Below, piece after piece: positions 9,329-16,844 of a stretch of 53,106 nucleotides of DNA. The notes under the pieces were generated by a model. The model searched no databases. It was not told the origin of the DNA and was given only the letters and a program-made list of their open reading frames with translations. Made by a program: the position numbers and the translations under genes. The DNA is from Xanthobacteraceae bacterium (GTDB lineage Bacteria; Pseudomonadota; Alphaproteobacteria; Rhizobiales; Xanthobacteraceae): assembly GCA_031291445.1 (NCBI GenBank), contig JARLJA010000115.1:1-53106 (forward strand). The letters are read 5' to 3'. Positions within the stretch are counted from its first letter, which is position 1; the number at the start of each line of letters is the position of its first letter.

Positions 9329-9357
9329 CGTATAGGGGGTGGGGCCGCAAAGGTCAA
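9329..9357 (-). promoter_or_regulatory. Putative sigma-70-type promoter of rpmB
   Basis: On the reverse strand TTGACC and TATACG are separated by exactly 17 nt, about 80 nt before the rpmB ATG. This is close to the alphaproteobacterial housekeeping consensus and is the best promoter match I saw in the window. The rest of the 360-nt gap to the next gene (9249-9607) holds no further feature I can support. Confidence 0.7.
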
Positions 9358-9607
9358 GAACCAGCCTGCCGGCCAGGCCGGCGATTGCGCCGGATTCGGC
9401 TGGAACCGCGGGCGTTTCGCCCCAGCATCGCGGCCAAACCGGCCAAATTGCGCCAGTTCAGTCAACATACTAACGACGCAATCGCCACCGAAGGATCGAG
9501 CCCATCGGCAGGTGCGGCCGGTTTTCGCGATCGCCGAGGTCCGTGCCGGGCCGGGCAAGCGTTCGGGATGGCGCGATGCGGCCGTCGTCGCTATCTGTTG
9601 GCCCGGA

Positions 9608-10483
9608 ATGCTAGCGCGGGACAGTGACGTGGTGAATTGCGGTTTGCAGCGGATCGGACGCATTTTCGGTGGCGTTGCCGCGCTGGCGGCCTCCGTCATC
9701 ATCGGATTGGCGACCGTTCCGGCGCAGGCCCAGGGCCGGCTCGATGCGCACTACGAAGCGTCGCTGGCGGGCATCCTGGTCGGCAAGGGATCGTGGACCA
9801 TCGAGATCGCCGACGACCAGTATTCCGCGGCCGCGGACGGCGGCACCACCGGGATTTTGAAGGCGTTCGCCGGCGGCCACGGCAGCGGCGCGGCGCAGGG
9901 CCGCGTCGTCAACGGCCTGCTGGCGCCGTCGAGCTACCTCGCAACCATTGCCTCGGACTCCAAACAGTCGGAAACCATCCGGATCCAGCTTGCCGCCGGC
10001 AACATCAAGGAGTCGACCATCGAGCCGGAGCCCGAGCCGAACCCGGACCGGCTGCCGGTCACCGAGGCGCACCGCAAGGGCGTCATCGATCCGATGACCG
10101 GATCGCTGATCCACGTCGCCGGCACCGCCGATCCCATCAGCCCCGAAGCCTGCGCGTGGTCGGCCGCGGTGTTCGACGGCCGCATGCGCTACGACCTCAA
10201 GCTCGGCTTCAAGCGCCTGGAGACCGTGAAGGCGAAGGGGTATCAGGGGCCTGTGGTGGTCTGTGCGCTCTATTTCGCCCCGATCGCGGGCTACGTACCC
10301 GACCGCGCCGCGATCAAATACCTGGCCGCCCAGCGCAACATGGAAGTCTGGCTGGCGCCGATCGCCGGCACGCGGGTGCTGGTTCCGTTCAAGGTGCTGG
10401 TGCCGACGCCGATCGGGATGGCCGCGCTGCAAGCCACCCAGTTCGTCTCGACCGCGGTGGTGCGTACGGCCAAGACCCAATAG
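9608..10483 (+). CDS. DUF3108 domain-containing exported protein
   Basis: The protein has about 291 residues (shorter if the GTG at 9629 or 9632 is the start). A signal peptide (FGGVAALAASVIIGLATVPAQAQG) precedes the mature domain, which begins RLDAHYEASLAGILVGKGSW. The repeated beta-strand pattern, with YDLKLGFKRLETVKAKGYQGPVVVCALYFAPIAGY and the C-terminal VPFKVLVPTPIGMAALQATQF, matches DUF3108, a periplasmic lipocalin-like or LolA-like family of unknown function. It follows rpmB divergently and precedes the helicase with a 417-nt gap. The start is uncertain because no strong Shine-Dalgarno precedes any candidate; GGGACAG before 9629 is the nearest. Confidence 0.8.
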   Translation: MLARDSDVVNCGLQRIGRIFGGVAALAASVIIGLATVPAQAQGRLDAHYEASLAGILVGKGSWTIEIADDQYSAAADGGTTGILKAFAGGHGSGAAQGRVVNGLLAPSSYLATIASDSKQSETIRIQLAAGNIKESTIEPEPEPNPDRLPVTEAHRKGVIDPMTGSLIHVAGTADPISPEACAWSAAVFDGRMRYDLKLGFKRLETVKAKGYQGPVVVCALYFAPIAGYVPDRAAIKYLAAQRNMEVWLAPIAGTRVLVPFKVLVPTPIGMAALQATQFVSTAVVRTAKTQ

Positions 10484-10900
10484 GCGCGCGAGAGACACGG
10501 TCCTCATCGATCCTGGTTCTCGGGCTGGCGGCGATTGGCGGCTGCTGCGTCGCACGAAGCCAAAGAATCCTGTTGACTCCCGGACGGCGGAAGCGGTCGT
10601 CAAAGCTCAACACGGATCAGGCAGTGTGTGGACGATTCGGCGGGTGCCATCTTGATCTAGTGCCGAGTCATGTGTGAGGACCGCGATATCTTGCGACACC
10701 CGGGCGCGGCTCACGCAGAGTCACCGATTCGGACGCGGTTCGTTCCGGACTCGTTCCAGAGCTTAATCGCGACACTGCAAAGCGTCGCAATGTGAGACAC
10801 ATGACGAGGTTTGCGGCGCGGAATCCGATGGTCGTCATTGACGCCGCCGCCGTGGTGTGAGCCCCCTGACGATCCGAGAGCGCCGAGAGTTTCCGACGAG
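10484..10900. other. Long intergenic region before the helicase gene
   Basis: About 417 nt hold no gene I can support. The stretch is slightly less GC-rich near 10740-10810 and contains imperfect inverted repeats such as GCGAC...GTCGC at about 10770-10790. It presumably carries the helicase promoter, but no consensus promoter is clear. Confidence 0.4.
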
Positions 10901-13900
10901 ATGTCCGCGTTGTCCCCCTTCAGTCAGACCGCGAACGGGCGCGCGCCCGGCGCCGGCGTCACGGCGGTGCTTGGCCCCACCAACACCGGCAAGACCCATC
11001 TCGCCATCGAGCGCATGCTGGCGCATTCGTCGGGCATCATCGGCCTGCCGCTGAGGCTCCTGGCGCGCGAGGTCTACAACAAGATCGTCGCGCGGATCGG
11101 CGACGCCGAGGTGGCGCTGATCACCGGCGAGGAGAAGATCAAGCCGCCGAAGGCGCGCTACTGGGTGTCGACGGTCGAGGCGATGCCGCGCGATCTCGAC
11201 GTGTCGTTTCTCGCGGTCGACGAGATCCAGATCGCGGCCGATCTCGAGCGCGGCCATGTCTTCACCGACCGCATTCTCAATCGCCGCGGCCGCGACGAGA
11301 CGCTGCTGCTGGGCGCCGCGACCATGCGCCCGATCATCGACAAGCTGTTGCCCGGCGCCAGCGTGGTGACGCGGCCGCGGCTGTCGCAGCTGATGTTCGC
11401 CGGCGACCGCAAGATCACCCGGCAGCCGCGCCGCACCGCGATCGTGGCGTTCTCGGCCGACGAGGTCTACGCCATCGCCGAACTGATCCGCCGCCAGCAC
11501 GGCGGCGCCGCCGTGGTGCTGGGATCGCTGTCGCCGCGCACCCGCAACGCCCAGGTCGACCTGTTCCAGTCCGGCGACGTCGACTACCTGGTGGCGACCG
11601 ACGCGATCGGCATGGGCCTCAACCTCGACGTCGATCACGTCGCCTTCGCTTCCGACCGCAAGTACGACGGCTACCAGTTTCGCCGGCTGACGCCGTCGGA
11701 ATTCGCCCAGATCGCCGGCCGTGCCGGTCGCGCCACCCGCGACGGCACCTTCGGCACCACCGGGCGCTGCGCGCCGTTCGAGCCCGAACTGGTCGACGCC
11801 CTGCAGAACCACGCTTTCGACAGCGTCAAGGTGCTGCAATGGCGCAATGCGAAGCTCGACTTCTCCTCGCTCGCCGCCCTGCAGGTCTCGCTGGCGCAGG
11901 TGCCCGCCCACGAGGCGCTGGCCCGGGCGCCGGTGGCGGAGGATCTGCGCGTGCTCGACCATGCCGCGCGGGACGAGGAGGTGCGCGACCTCGCCCAGGG
12001 CGCGGCGGCGGTCGAGCGGCTGTGGGAGACCTGCCAGATCCCGGACTATCGCAGGGTCGCGCCGGCGGCCCATGCCGAGCTCGTCACCACGGTCTACGGC
12101 TTCCTGATGCGCAAGGGCCGGATCCCCGACGACTGGTTCGCCGCCCAGATCGCCCAGACCGACCGCATCGACGGCGACATCGACACCCTGTCGGCCCGGA
12201 TCGCCCAGATCCGGACCTGGACCTTCGCGGCCAATCGTCCGGACTGGCTCGCCGACCCCGATCACTGGCAGAAACTCACGCGCGCGGTCGAAGATAAATT
12301 GTCCGATGCCCTGCACGAACGCCTAACTGAGCGTTTCGTTGATCGCCGGACCAGTGTATTGATGCGCCGCTTGCGGGAAAACACGATGCTGAATACCGAG
12401 ATTGGAAAGACCGGCGAAGTGGTGGTCGAGGGCCATGTGATCGGCCGCCTCGACGGGTTCATGTTCGCGCCGGACACGGCCGAGGCCGGCTCCGAGGCCA
12501 AGGCGCTGCAGGCCGCGGCGCTGAAGGCGCTCGCCGGCGAAATCAACGCCCGCGCCGAAAAGCTGTCGGTGGCGCCCGACGATCAGTTCGTGCTCGCCTC
12601 CGACGGCACGCTGCGCTGGACCGGCGACGCGGTGGCCAAGCTGGTCGCCGCCGAGGACGCGCTGCAGCCGCGGCTGCGGATCATCGCCGACGAGCGGCTG
12701 ACCGGCGCCCCGCGCGACGCCGTGCAGGCGCGGCTCGACCTGTGGCTGAAGACCCACATCACCAAGCTGCTGGGCCCGCTGTTCGACCTGACCAAGGCCG
12801 AGGACATCACCGGCATCGCCCGCGGCATCGCCTTCCAGCTGGTGGAGGCGCTCGGCGTGCTCGAGCGCCAGAAGATCGCCGCCGAGATGAAGGACCTCGA
12901 CCAGCCGTCGCGCGCCTCGCTGCGCAAGTACGGCGTCCGGTTCGGCGCCTATCACATCTACGTGCCCTCGCTGCTCAAGCCGGCGGCGCGCGGCATCGCC
13001 TCGCTGTTGTGGGCGCAGAAGCAGGACAATGTCGACGTCACCGCGCTGCTCGGGGCGCAGCATCTGGCCGCCAGCGGCCGCACCTCGTTCCCGGTCGACA
13101 AGGCGCTCAATCGCGACGCCTATCGCGTGCTCGGCTACAAGCAGTGCGGCGAGCGCGCGGTGCGGGTCGATATCCTCGAGCGGCTCGCCGACCTGATCCG
13201 TCCCGCGCTGGCATGGCGCGACACCGCGCCGGGTCCGAAGCCGCCGGGGGCGTTCGACGGCCGCGGCTTCACCGTGACCCAGGCGATGACCTCGCTCACC
13301 GGATCGGCCGGCGAGGATTTCGCCTCGATCCTGAAGGCGCTGGGCTATCGCATGGAGCGCCGGCCGCCGCTTCCGGTGGTGGTGGCGGCGCCGGTGGCGC
13401 CCGAGGCGGAAGCGGCTGCGACGCCCGCCGAGGGCGACGCTGCGCCCGCGGCTGAAGCCGCGGATCACGGGGCCGATAGCGATCATGTGACGGCCCTGGA
13501 CACGGCCGTGGACCCTGTCGCCGAGATTGCGCCGGACACCGCGCCGGCCGAGGCCTCACCCGCTTCCGAAGCTCCCGCCGAACCGGTCGTCGACGATCAG
13601 GCCGAGGCGACGCCGGTGGCTGAAACGGCCGCCGCCGAGGCCCCCGTTGCCGAAGCGGCCGTCGCCGAAGCCGAGCCGGCCGACGTCGAGGCCGGGGACA
13701 CGCCGGTCAGCGAGGTTGCCGCGGAGCCCGATCTGGCGGCTGAAGCGGGCGATGCCACGGTGTCGCCCGATGCGCCAGCGACGGAGGCCGAGGCCTCCGG
13801 GACCGTTGCTTCCGAGGTTGTCGCTTCCGAGGTCGAGGTTGCCGCTTCCGAGGCTGCCGCGCCCGAGGCTGCGGGCGCCGAGACCGCCGCGGCGGAGCCG

Positions 13901-14365
13901 CAGCTGGTCGAGGTCTGGCGGCCGGGAGGGCGCTCCGAGGAGCGCCGTCCGCGCCACCACAATCGCAATCCGCGTCACGGCCGCGACGGCGCTGCCCAGG
14001 CCGAGGGCGGCGAAGCCCGCGACGGCCAGTCGCGGCACCGCCCGCCCCGGCGCGAGCACCGCAACGAGCCCCGCCCGCCGCGGCCCGAGGTCGCGGCTGC
14101 CGCCGACGGGTCAGCGCCGCAAAAGGGACACGAGCGCGACCAGCAGCGGGACCAGCGCAACCAGCGCGGCGGCCGCGACAATTTCAAGGGCAAGTTCCGC
14201 GGCGCCGGCGGCGGCGGACGCAACGACGGCCGGCCGGCCCATGGCCAGCGCGGCGCCGCGCCCAATACGCCGCGCGAGCGCGAGCGGCCGATCGATCCCA
14301 ATTCGCCCTTTGCCAAGCTGGCCGCGCTGCGTGAGCAGCTGGCCGCCAACCGCAAGGATGGCTGA
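10901..14365 (+). CDS. Suv3-like DEAD/DEAH-box RNA helicase with long low-complexity tail
   Basis: The 1154-residue protein opens with Walker A GPTNTGKT (residues 25-32), DEIQ as the DExH-type Walker B near residue 106, GAATM as motif III, DAIGMGLN as motif V and QIAGRAGRATRDG as motif VI near residue 270. This is the arrangement of mitochondrial SUV3-type RNA helicases, conserved in alphaproteobacteria. After about residue 824 the sequence becomes Ala/Glu/Pro/Val-rich, then from about 1017 Arg/Gly/Asn-rich (RHHNRNPRHGRDG; RDNFKGKFRGAGGGG), ending in a conserved SPFAKLAALREQL segment. A role in RNA decay or ribosome handling is inference. ATG 10901 was chosen over earlier in-frame codons because the conserved text starts just after it. 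The S4 gene follows after 27 nt. Confidence 0.9.
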   Translation: MSALSPFSQTANGRAPGAGVTAVLGPTNTGKTHLAIERMLAHSSGIIGLPLRLLAREVYNKIVARIGDAEVALITGEEKIKPPKARYWVSTVEAMPRDLDVSFLAVDEIQIAADLERGHVFTDRILNRRGRDETLLLGAATMRPIIDKLLPGASVVTRPRLSQLMFAGDRKITRQPRRTAIVAFSADEVYAIAELIRRQHGGAAVVLGSLSPRTRNAQVDLFQSGDVDYLVATDAIGMGLNLDVDHVAFASDRKYDGYQFRRLTPSEFAQIAGRAGRATRDGTFGTTGRCAPFEPELVDALQNHAFDSVKVLQWRNAKLDFSSLAALQVSLAQVPAHEALARAPVAEDLRVLDHAARDEEVRDLAQGAAAVERLWETCQIPDYRRVAPAAHAELVTTVYGFLMRKGRIPDDWFAAQIAQTDRIDGDIDTLSARIAQIRTWTFAANRPDWLADPDHWQKLTRAVEDKLSDALHERLTERFVDRRTSVLMRRLRENTMLNTEIGKTGEVVVEGHVIGRLDGFMFAPDTAEAGSEAKALQAAALKALAGEINARAEKLSVAPDDQFVLASDGTLRWTGDAVAKLVAAEDALQPRLRIIADERLTGAPRDAVQARLDLWLKTHITKLLGPLFDLTKAEDITGIARGIAFQLVEALGVLERQKIAAEMKDLDQPSRASLRKYGVRFGAYHIYVPSLLKPAARGIASLLWAQKQDNVDVTALLGAQHLAASGRTSFPVDKALNRDAYRVLGYKQCGERAVRVDILERLADLIRPALAWRDTAPGPKPPGAFDGRGFTVTQAMTSLTGSAGEDFASILKALGYRMERRPPLPVVVAAPVAPEAEAAATPAEGDAAPAAEAADHGADSDHVTALDTAVDPVAEIAPDTAPAEASPASEAPAEPVVDDQAEATPVAETAAAEAPVAEAAVAEAEPADVEAGDTPVSEVAAEPDLAAEAGDATVSPDAPATEAEASGTVASEVVASEVEVAASEAAAPEAAGAETAAAEPQLVEVWRPGGRSEERRPRHHNRNPRHGRDGAAQAEGGEARDGQSRHRPPRREHRNEPRPPRPEVAAAADGSAPQKGHERDQQRDQRNQRGGRDNFKGKFRGAGGGGRNDGRPAHGQRGAAPNTPRERERPIDPNSPFAKLAALREQLAANRKDG

Positions 14366-14392
14366 GGCGGACCTCGTCCGTCCTGCCGCGGC

Positions 14393-14704
14393 GTGACCGC
14401 TCGCGCCGTGGAGAGTCCGCGCGGCGCGCGTCAGCGCATCGATAAGTGGCTGTGGCACGCGCGGGTGGTGCGGACCCGCAGCGATGCCGCGGCGCTGGTG
14501 GCGGGCGGCCGCGTCCGCGTCAATGGCGGCCGGGAGACCTCGCCGGGACACGCCGTGAAGCCGGGTGACGTGCTGACCATCGCGCTCGACGGAGGCGTTC
14601 GCATTCTCAGGGTCGAGGGCTTCGCCGAGCGCAGGGGCGATGCGGCGGCGGCGCGCGTGCTGTATACCGACCTGCAGCGCCCTCCGCCCGGCGCGAATGC
14701 GTGA
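14393..14704 (+). CDS. S4 domain RNA-binding protein (Hsp15/HslR-like)
   Basis: This 103-residue basic protein has an S4 fold at residues 13-60: RQRIDKWLWHARVVRTRSDAAALVAGGRVRVNG, then the turn VKPGDVLTI. HslR/Hsp15 binds free 50S subunits carrying nascent peptide after heat shock; this protein is a close relative by motif but its job is inferred. The start is a GTG at 14393 with another in-frame GTG at 14408, and no ATG is available. It lies 27 nt after the helicase stop and 67 nt before fdxA, so a helicase-S4-ferredoxin transcript is likely. Pairing with an RNA helicase suggests RNA quality control. Confidence 0.88.
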   Translation: MTARAVESPRGARQRIDKWLWHARVVRTRSDAAALVAGGRVRVNGGRETSPGHAVKPGDVLTIALDGGVRILRVEGFAERRGDAAAARVLYTDLQRPPPGANA

Positions 14705-14771
14705 AGCGGCTTGCAGCCGGGGGCATCCTGCGCTACCCAGCCCCACGATTTGATCTCCTCCGGAGCCTTGG

Positions 14772-15110
14772 ATGACCTACGTCGTCACCGATAACTGCAT
14801 CAAGTGTAAGTACACGGACTGCGTCGAGGTGTGCCCCGTCGATTGCTTCTACGAGGGGGAGAACATGCTGGTGATCCACCCGGACGAGTGCATCGATTGC
14901 GGGGTTTGCGAGCCTGAATGCCCGGCCGACGCGATCAAGCCGGATACCGAGCCGAACCTGGAAAAGTGGCTGACGGTCAACGCCGACTTCGCCAAGCAGT
15001 GGCCGAACATTACCCAGAAGAAGGAACAGCCCGCGGACGCCAAGGAGTTCGACGGCCAGGAAGGCAAGTTCGACAAGTATTTTTCGCCGAAGCCCGGCAC
15101 CGGGGACTGA
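14772..15110 (+). CDS. fdxA: Seven-iron ferredoxin (FdxA, [3Fe-4S][4Fe-4S])
   Basis: The 112-residue protein has the Cys pattern C9, C12, C17, C21, C25 and C40, C43, C46, C50, within [19 protein letters not shown] and [14 protein letters not shown]. This matches Azotobacter ferredoxin I-type proteins, where one motif holds a [3Fe-4S] and the other a [4Fe-4S] cluster. The C-terminal extension ([19 protein letters not shown]) is typical of alphaproteobacterial FdxA. GGAG lies nine bases before ATG 14772. It is a soluble electron carrier; the partner is unknown. A terminator follows directly. Confidence 0.95.
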   Translation: MTYVVTDNCIKCKYTDCVEVCPVDCFYEGENMLVIHPDECIDCGVCEPECPADAIKPDTEPNLEKWLTVNADFAKQWPNITQKKEQPADAKEFDGQEGKFDKYFSPKPGTGD

Positions 15111-15121
15111 CCTGTCCGCTC

Positions 15122-15162
15122 CGGTTCCGATTGGGAACCGGGAGCACCGGGCCGGTTTTTTT
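15122..15162 (+). terminator. Rho-independent terminator after fdxA
   Basis: Arms AACCGG (15136-15141) and CCGGTT (15152-15157) are followed by a T run. An overlapping upstream hairpin (CCGGTTCC/GGAACCGG) could form an alternative structure. Confidence 0.75.
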
Positions 15163-15239
15163 AACCCTAAATGTCAGAGAGCCGTGCACGAACGCAGTTC
15201 GGGGCCGCGGAAGCCGCATAAATCATTGATTTTTGCGGG

Positions 15240-15272
15240 AAATGTGTTATTGTAGCAAAATTATTCTATAAT
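15240..15272 (+). promoter_or_regulatory. Putative carD promoter in AT-rich patch
   Basis: TATAAT at 15267-15272 lies in an unusually AT-rich stretch (15219-15280) about 85 nt before the carD start. The -35 is weak: TTATTG is only 14 nt upstream, and GTGTTA fits a 17-nt spacing. An activator- or CarD-stabilised promoter would fit, but that is inference. Confidence 0.45.
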
Positions 15273-15357
15273 TCGGACCCGGTGACGCCTCGGTTCGGCG
15301 CCCTGCTGGGTGACCCATAATCAATGAACAGGGGCGTGGCGTTTCCACGCGCAGGTT

Positions 15358-16422
15358 GTGGCCAACAAAACGCGTAACCAGAGTACCGCCAAATCCGCCA
15401 AGAAGGCGTCTGCGGTTGCCCGCAATGCCTCGAAATCTCGTGCCAAGGGACCTGCCAGGAAGGACTCTCGGAGCGCGGTTGCCAAGTCGGCTTCCCAGAA
15501 GTCGGCTTCCCATAAGGCGTCGGTCAAACCATCGCCTTCCAAGTCCTCCAAGAACACAAGAAGTGAAATGCCAGCAAACTCGACCAAGACTGCCAAGACC
15601 GCCGGTGCCAAGGTAACTGCTTCGAAGGTGGCGCCCGCCAAGCCTCCGGCGGCCAAGGGGCACGACGCCAAGGTGTCCGCGGCCAAGGCCCCGGTGGCGA
15701 AGGCGGCCCCCGTGAAGGCTGCCGTCGACAAGCCGGCCGTCGACAAGGCGCCGGCTGCCAAGGTTGCGGTGAAGCCGGCGGCGCCGGTCGCGCCGCGCGT
15801 CGAGGAGCCCAAGAAGCCGCTGACCCAGCGCCAGGGCTTCAAGACCAACGAGTTCGTGGTCTATCCGGCCCACGGCGTCGGTCAGATCCTGTCGATCGAG
15901 GAGCAGGAGATCGCGGGCGCCAAGCTCGAGCTGTTCGTGATCAACTTCATCAAGGACAAGATGACGCTGCGCGTTCCCACCGCGAAGGTCGCCCAGGTCG
16001 GCATGCGCAAGCTGTCCGAGCCGGCGCTGGTGAAGAGGGCGCTGGAAACCCTGAAGGGCCGCGCCCGGATCAAGCGCACGATGTGGTCGCGCCGCGCCCA
16101 GGAATACGAAGCCAAGATCAATTCGGGCGATATCGTCGCGATCGCCGAGGTGGTGCGCGATCTCTATCGCTCGGAGTCGCAGCCCGAACAGTCCTACAGC
16201 GAGCGCCAGCTCTACGAAGCGGCGCTCGATCGGCTGTCGCGCGAAATCGCGGTGGTCCAGCACGTCACCGAGACCGAGGCCGTCAAGGAGATTGAGGCCT
16301 CGCTCGCCAAGAGTCCGCGCCGCGGCGTCGCCAAGGCCGAAGCCGAAGGCGAGGCTGAAGCCGACGTCGAAGGCGAGGACGGTGAAGGCGAGGATTCGGT
16401 CGCCGAGGACGAGGCGGCCTGA
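15358..16422 (+). CDS. carD: CarD family transcriptional regulator with histone-H1-like N-terminal tail
   Basis: This 354-residue protein has three parts. Residues 1 to about 157 are Lys/Ala/Ser/Pro-rich (TAKSAKKASAVAR, AAKAPVAKAAPVKAA) like a histone H1 tail. Residues from about 160 form the CarD/RID domain that binds the RNA polymerase beta subunit (FKTNEFVVYPAHGVGQILSIEEQEI), followed by the helical CarD DNA-binding part (LSEPALVKRALETLKGRARIK...MWSRRAQEYEAKINSGD). The last 40 residues are acidic. CarD stabilises open promoter complexes, notably at rRNA genes. The start is a GTG at 15358 without clear Shine-Dalgarno; ATG 15568 is an alternative giving 284 residues. Confidence 0.9.
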   Translation: MANKTRNQSTAKSAKKASAVARNASKSRAKGPARKDSRSAVAKSASQKSASHKASVKPSPSKSSKNTRSEMPANSTKTAKTAGAKVTASKVAPAKPPAAKGHDAKVSAAKAPVAKAAPVKAAVDKPAVDKAPAAKVAVKPAAPVAPRVEEPKKPLTQRQGFKTNEFVVYPAHGVGQILSIEEQEIAGAKLELFVINFIKDKMTLRVPTAKVAQVGMRKLSEPALVKRALETLKGRARIKRTMWSRRAQEYEAKINSGDIVAIAEVVRDLYRSESQPEQSYSERQLYEAALDRLSREIAVVQHVTETEAVKEIEASLAKSPRRGVAKAEAEGEAEADVEGEDGEGEDSVAEDEAA

Positions 16423-16475
16423 CGCCGCCGCGGATCGTTCCGCGCGATCGTGATGAACCGACGACATGATTTGCG

Positions 16476-16503
16476 AAGCCCGGCCCAGCGCCGGGCTTTT
16501 GCT
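16476..16503 (+). terminator. Rho-independent terminator after carD
   Basis: The stem AGCCCGGC/GCCGGGCT (16477-16484, 16490-16497) with loop CCAGC is followed by TTTTGCTTTT. Confidence 0.85.
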
Positions 16504-16522
16504 TTTCATGGATGAACTCGTC

Positions 16523-16641
16523 ATGCGCGGGCAACCGGATCCGGCCTTCGGCCGGTTCGGCTGTAAACTTGACCCGCGCATCCACCCTGTCTGGGCCTTG
16601 CCGCGTCGCAAAGCGTGGATTGCCGGGTCAAGCCCGGCAAT
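16523..16641. repeat. Paired palindromic repeat, left hairpin interrupted by 36 nt
   Basis: The right hairpin is ATTGCCGGG-TCAAG-CCCGGCAAT (16619-16641). The left hairpin has arms ATGCGCGGG (16523-16531) and CCCGCGCAT (16573-16581) with the loop CTTGA preceded by 36 extra bases (16532-16567), which themselves hold CCGGCC-TTC-GGCCGG. The spacer between the hairpins runs from CCAC to CGTGG. The same paired design occurs at 26688 and 39987. Confidence 0.7.
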
Positions 16642-16683
16642 GACGGGGTGGTGGGGGCGCTGCGTCGCCAATTGTTCAGCGTC

Positions 16684-16755
16684 GCCCGCGGGCTTGACCC
16701 GCGGGCCCACTCTTCAGTGCTTCGCCGTGTGGTAAAGCGTGGATGGCACAGCAAC
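16684..16755. repeat. Half copy of the paired palindromic repeat
   Basis: GCCCGCGGG-CTTGA-CCCGCGGGC (16684-16706) forms the left hairpin. A spacer beginning CCACTCTTC and ending CGTGGATGG follows, but the right hairpin is missing. Together with the preceding copy it fills most of the 422-nt gap between carD and the protease; I see nothing else there. Confidence 0.6.
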
Positions 16756-16844
16756 GCGGACTTGCAGCGTTGCGTTCTTGCTAAGTGCCGCAAGCCCCGG
16801 CCAGGACGACAAAATGCAACGATGGGGCCGCCCGCGCCGCCGGA

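Noticed and set aside
16523-16755. CRISPR array
   Set aside because: The repeats are imperfect facing palindromes with similar spacers and only a few copies; no regular repeat-spacer series and no cas genes.
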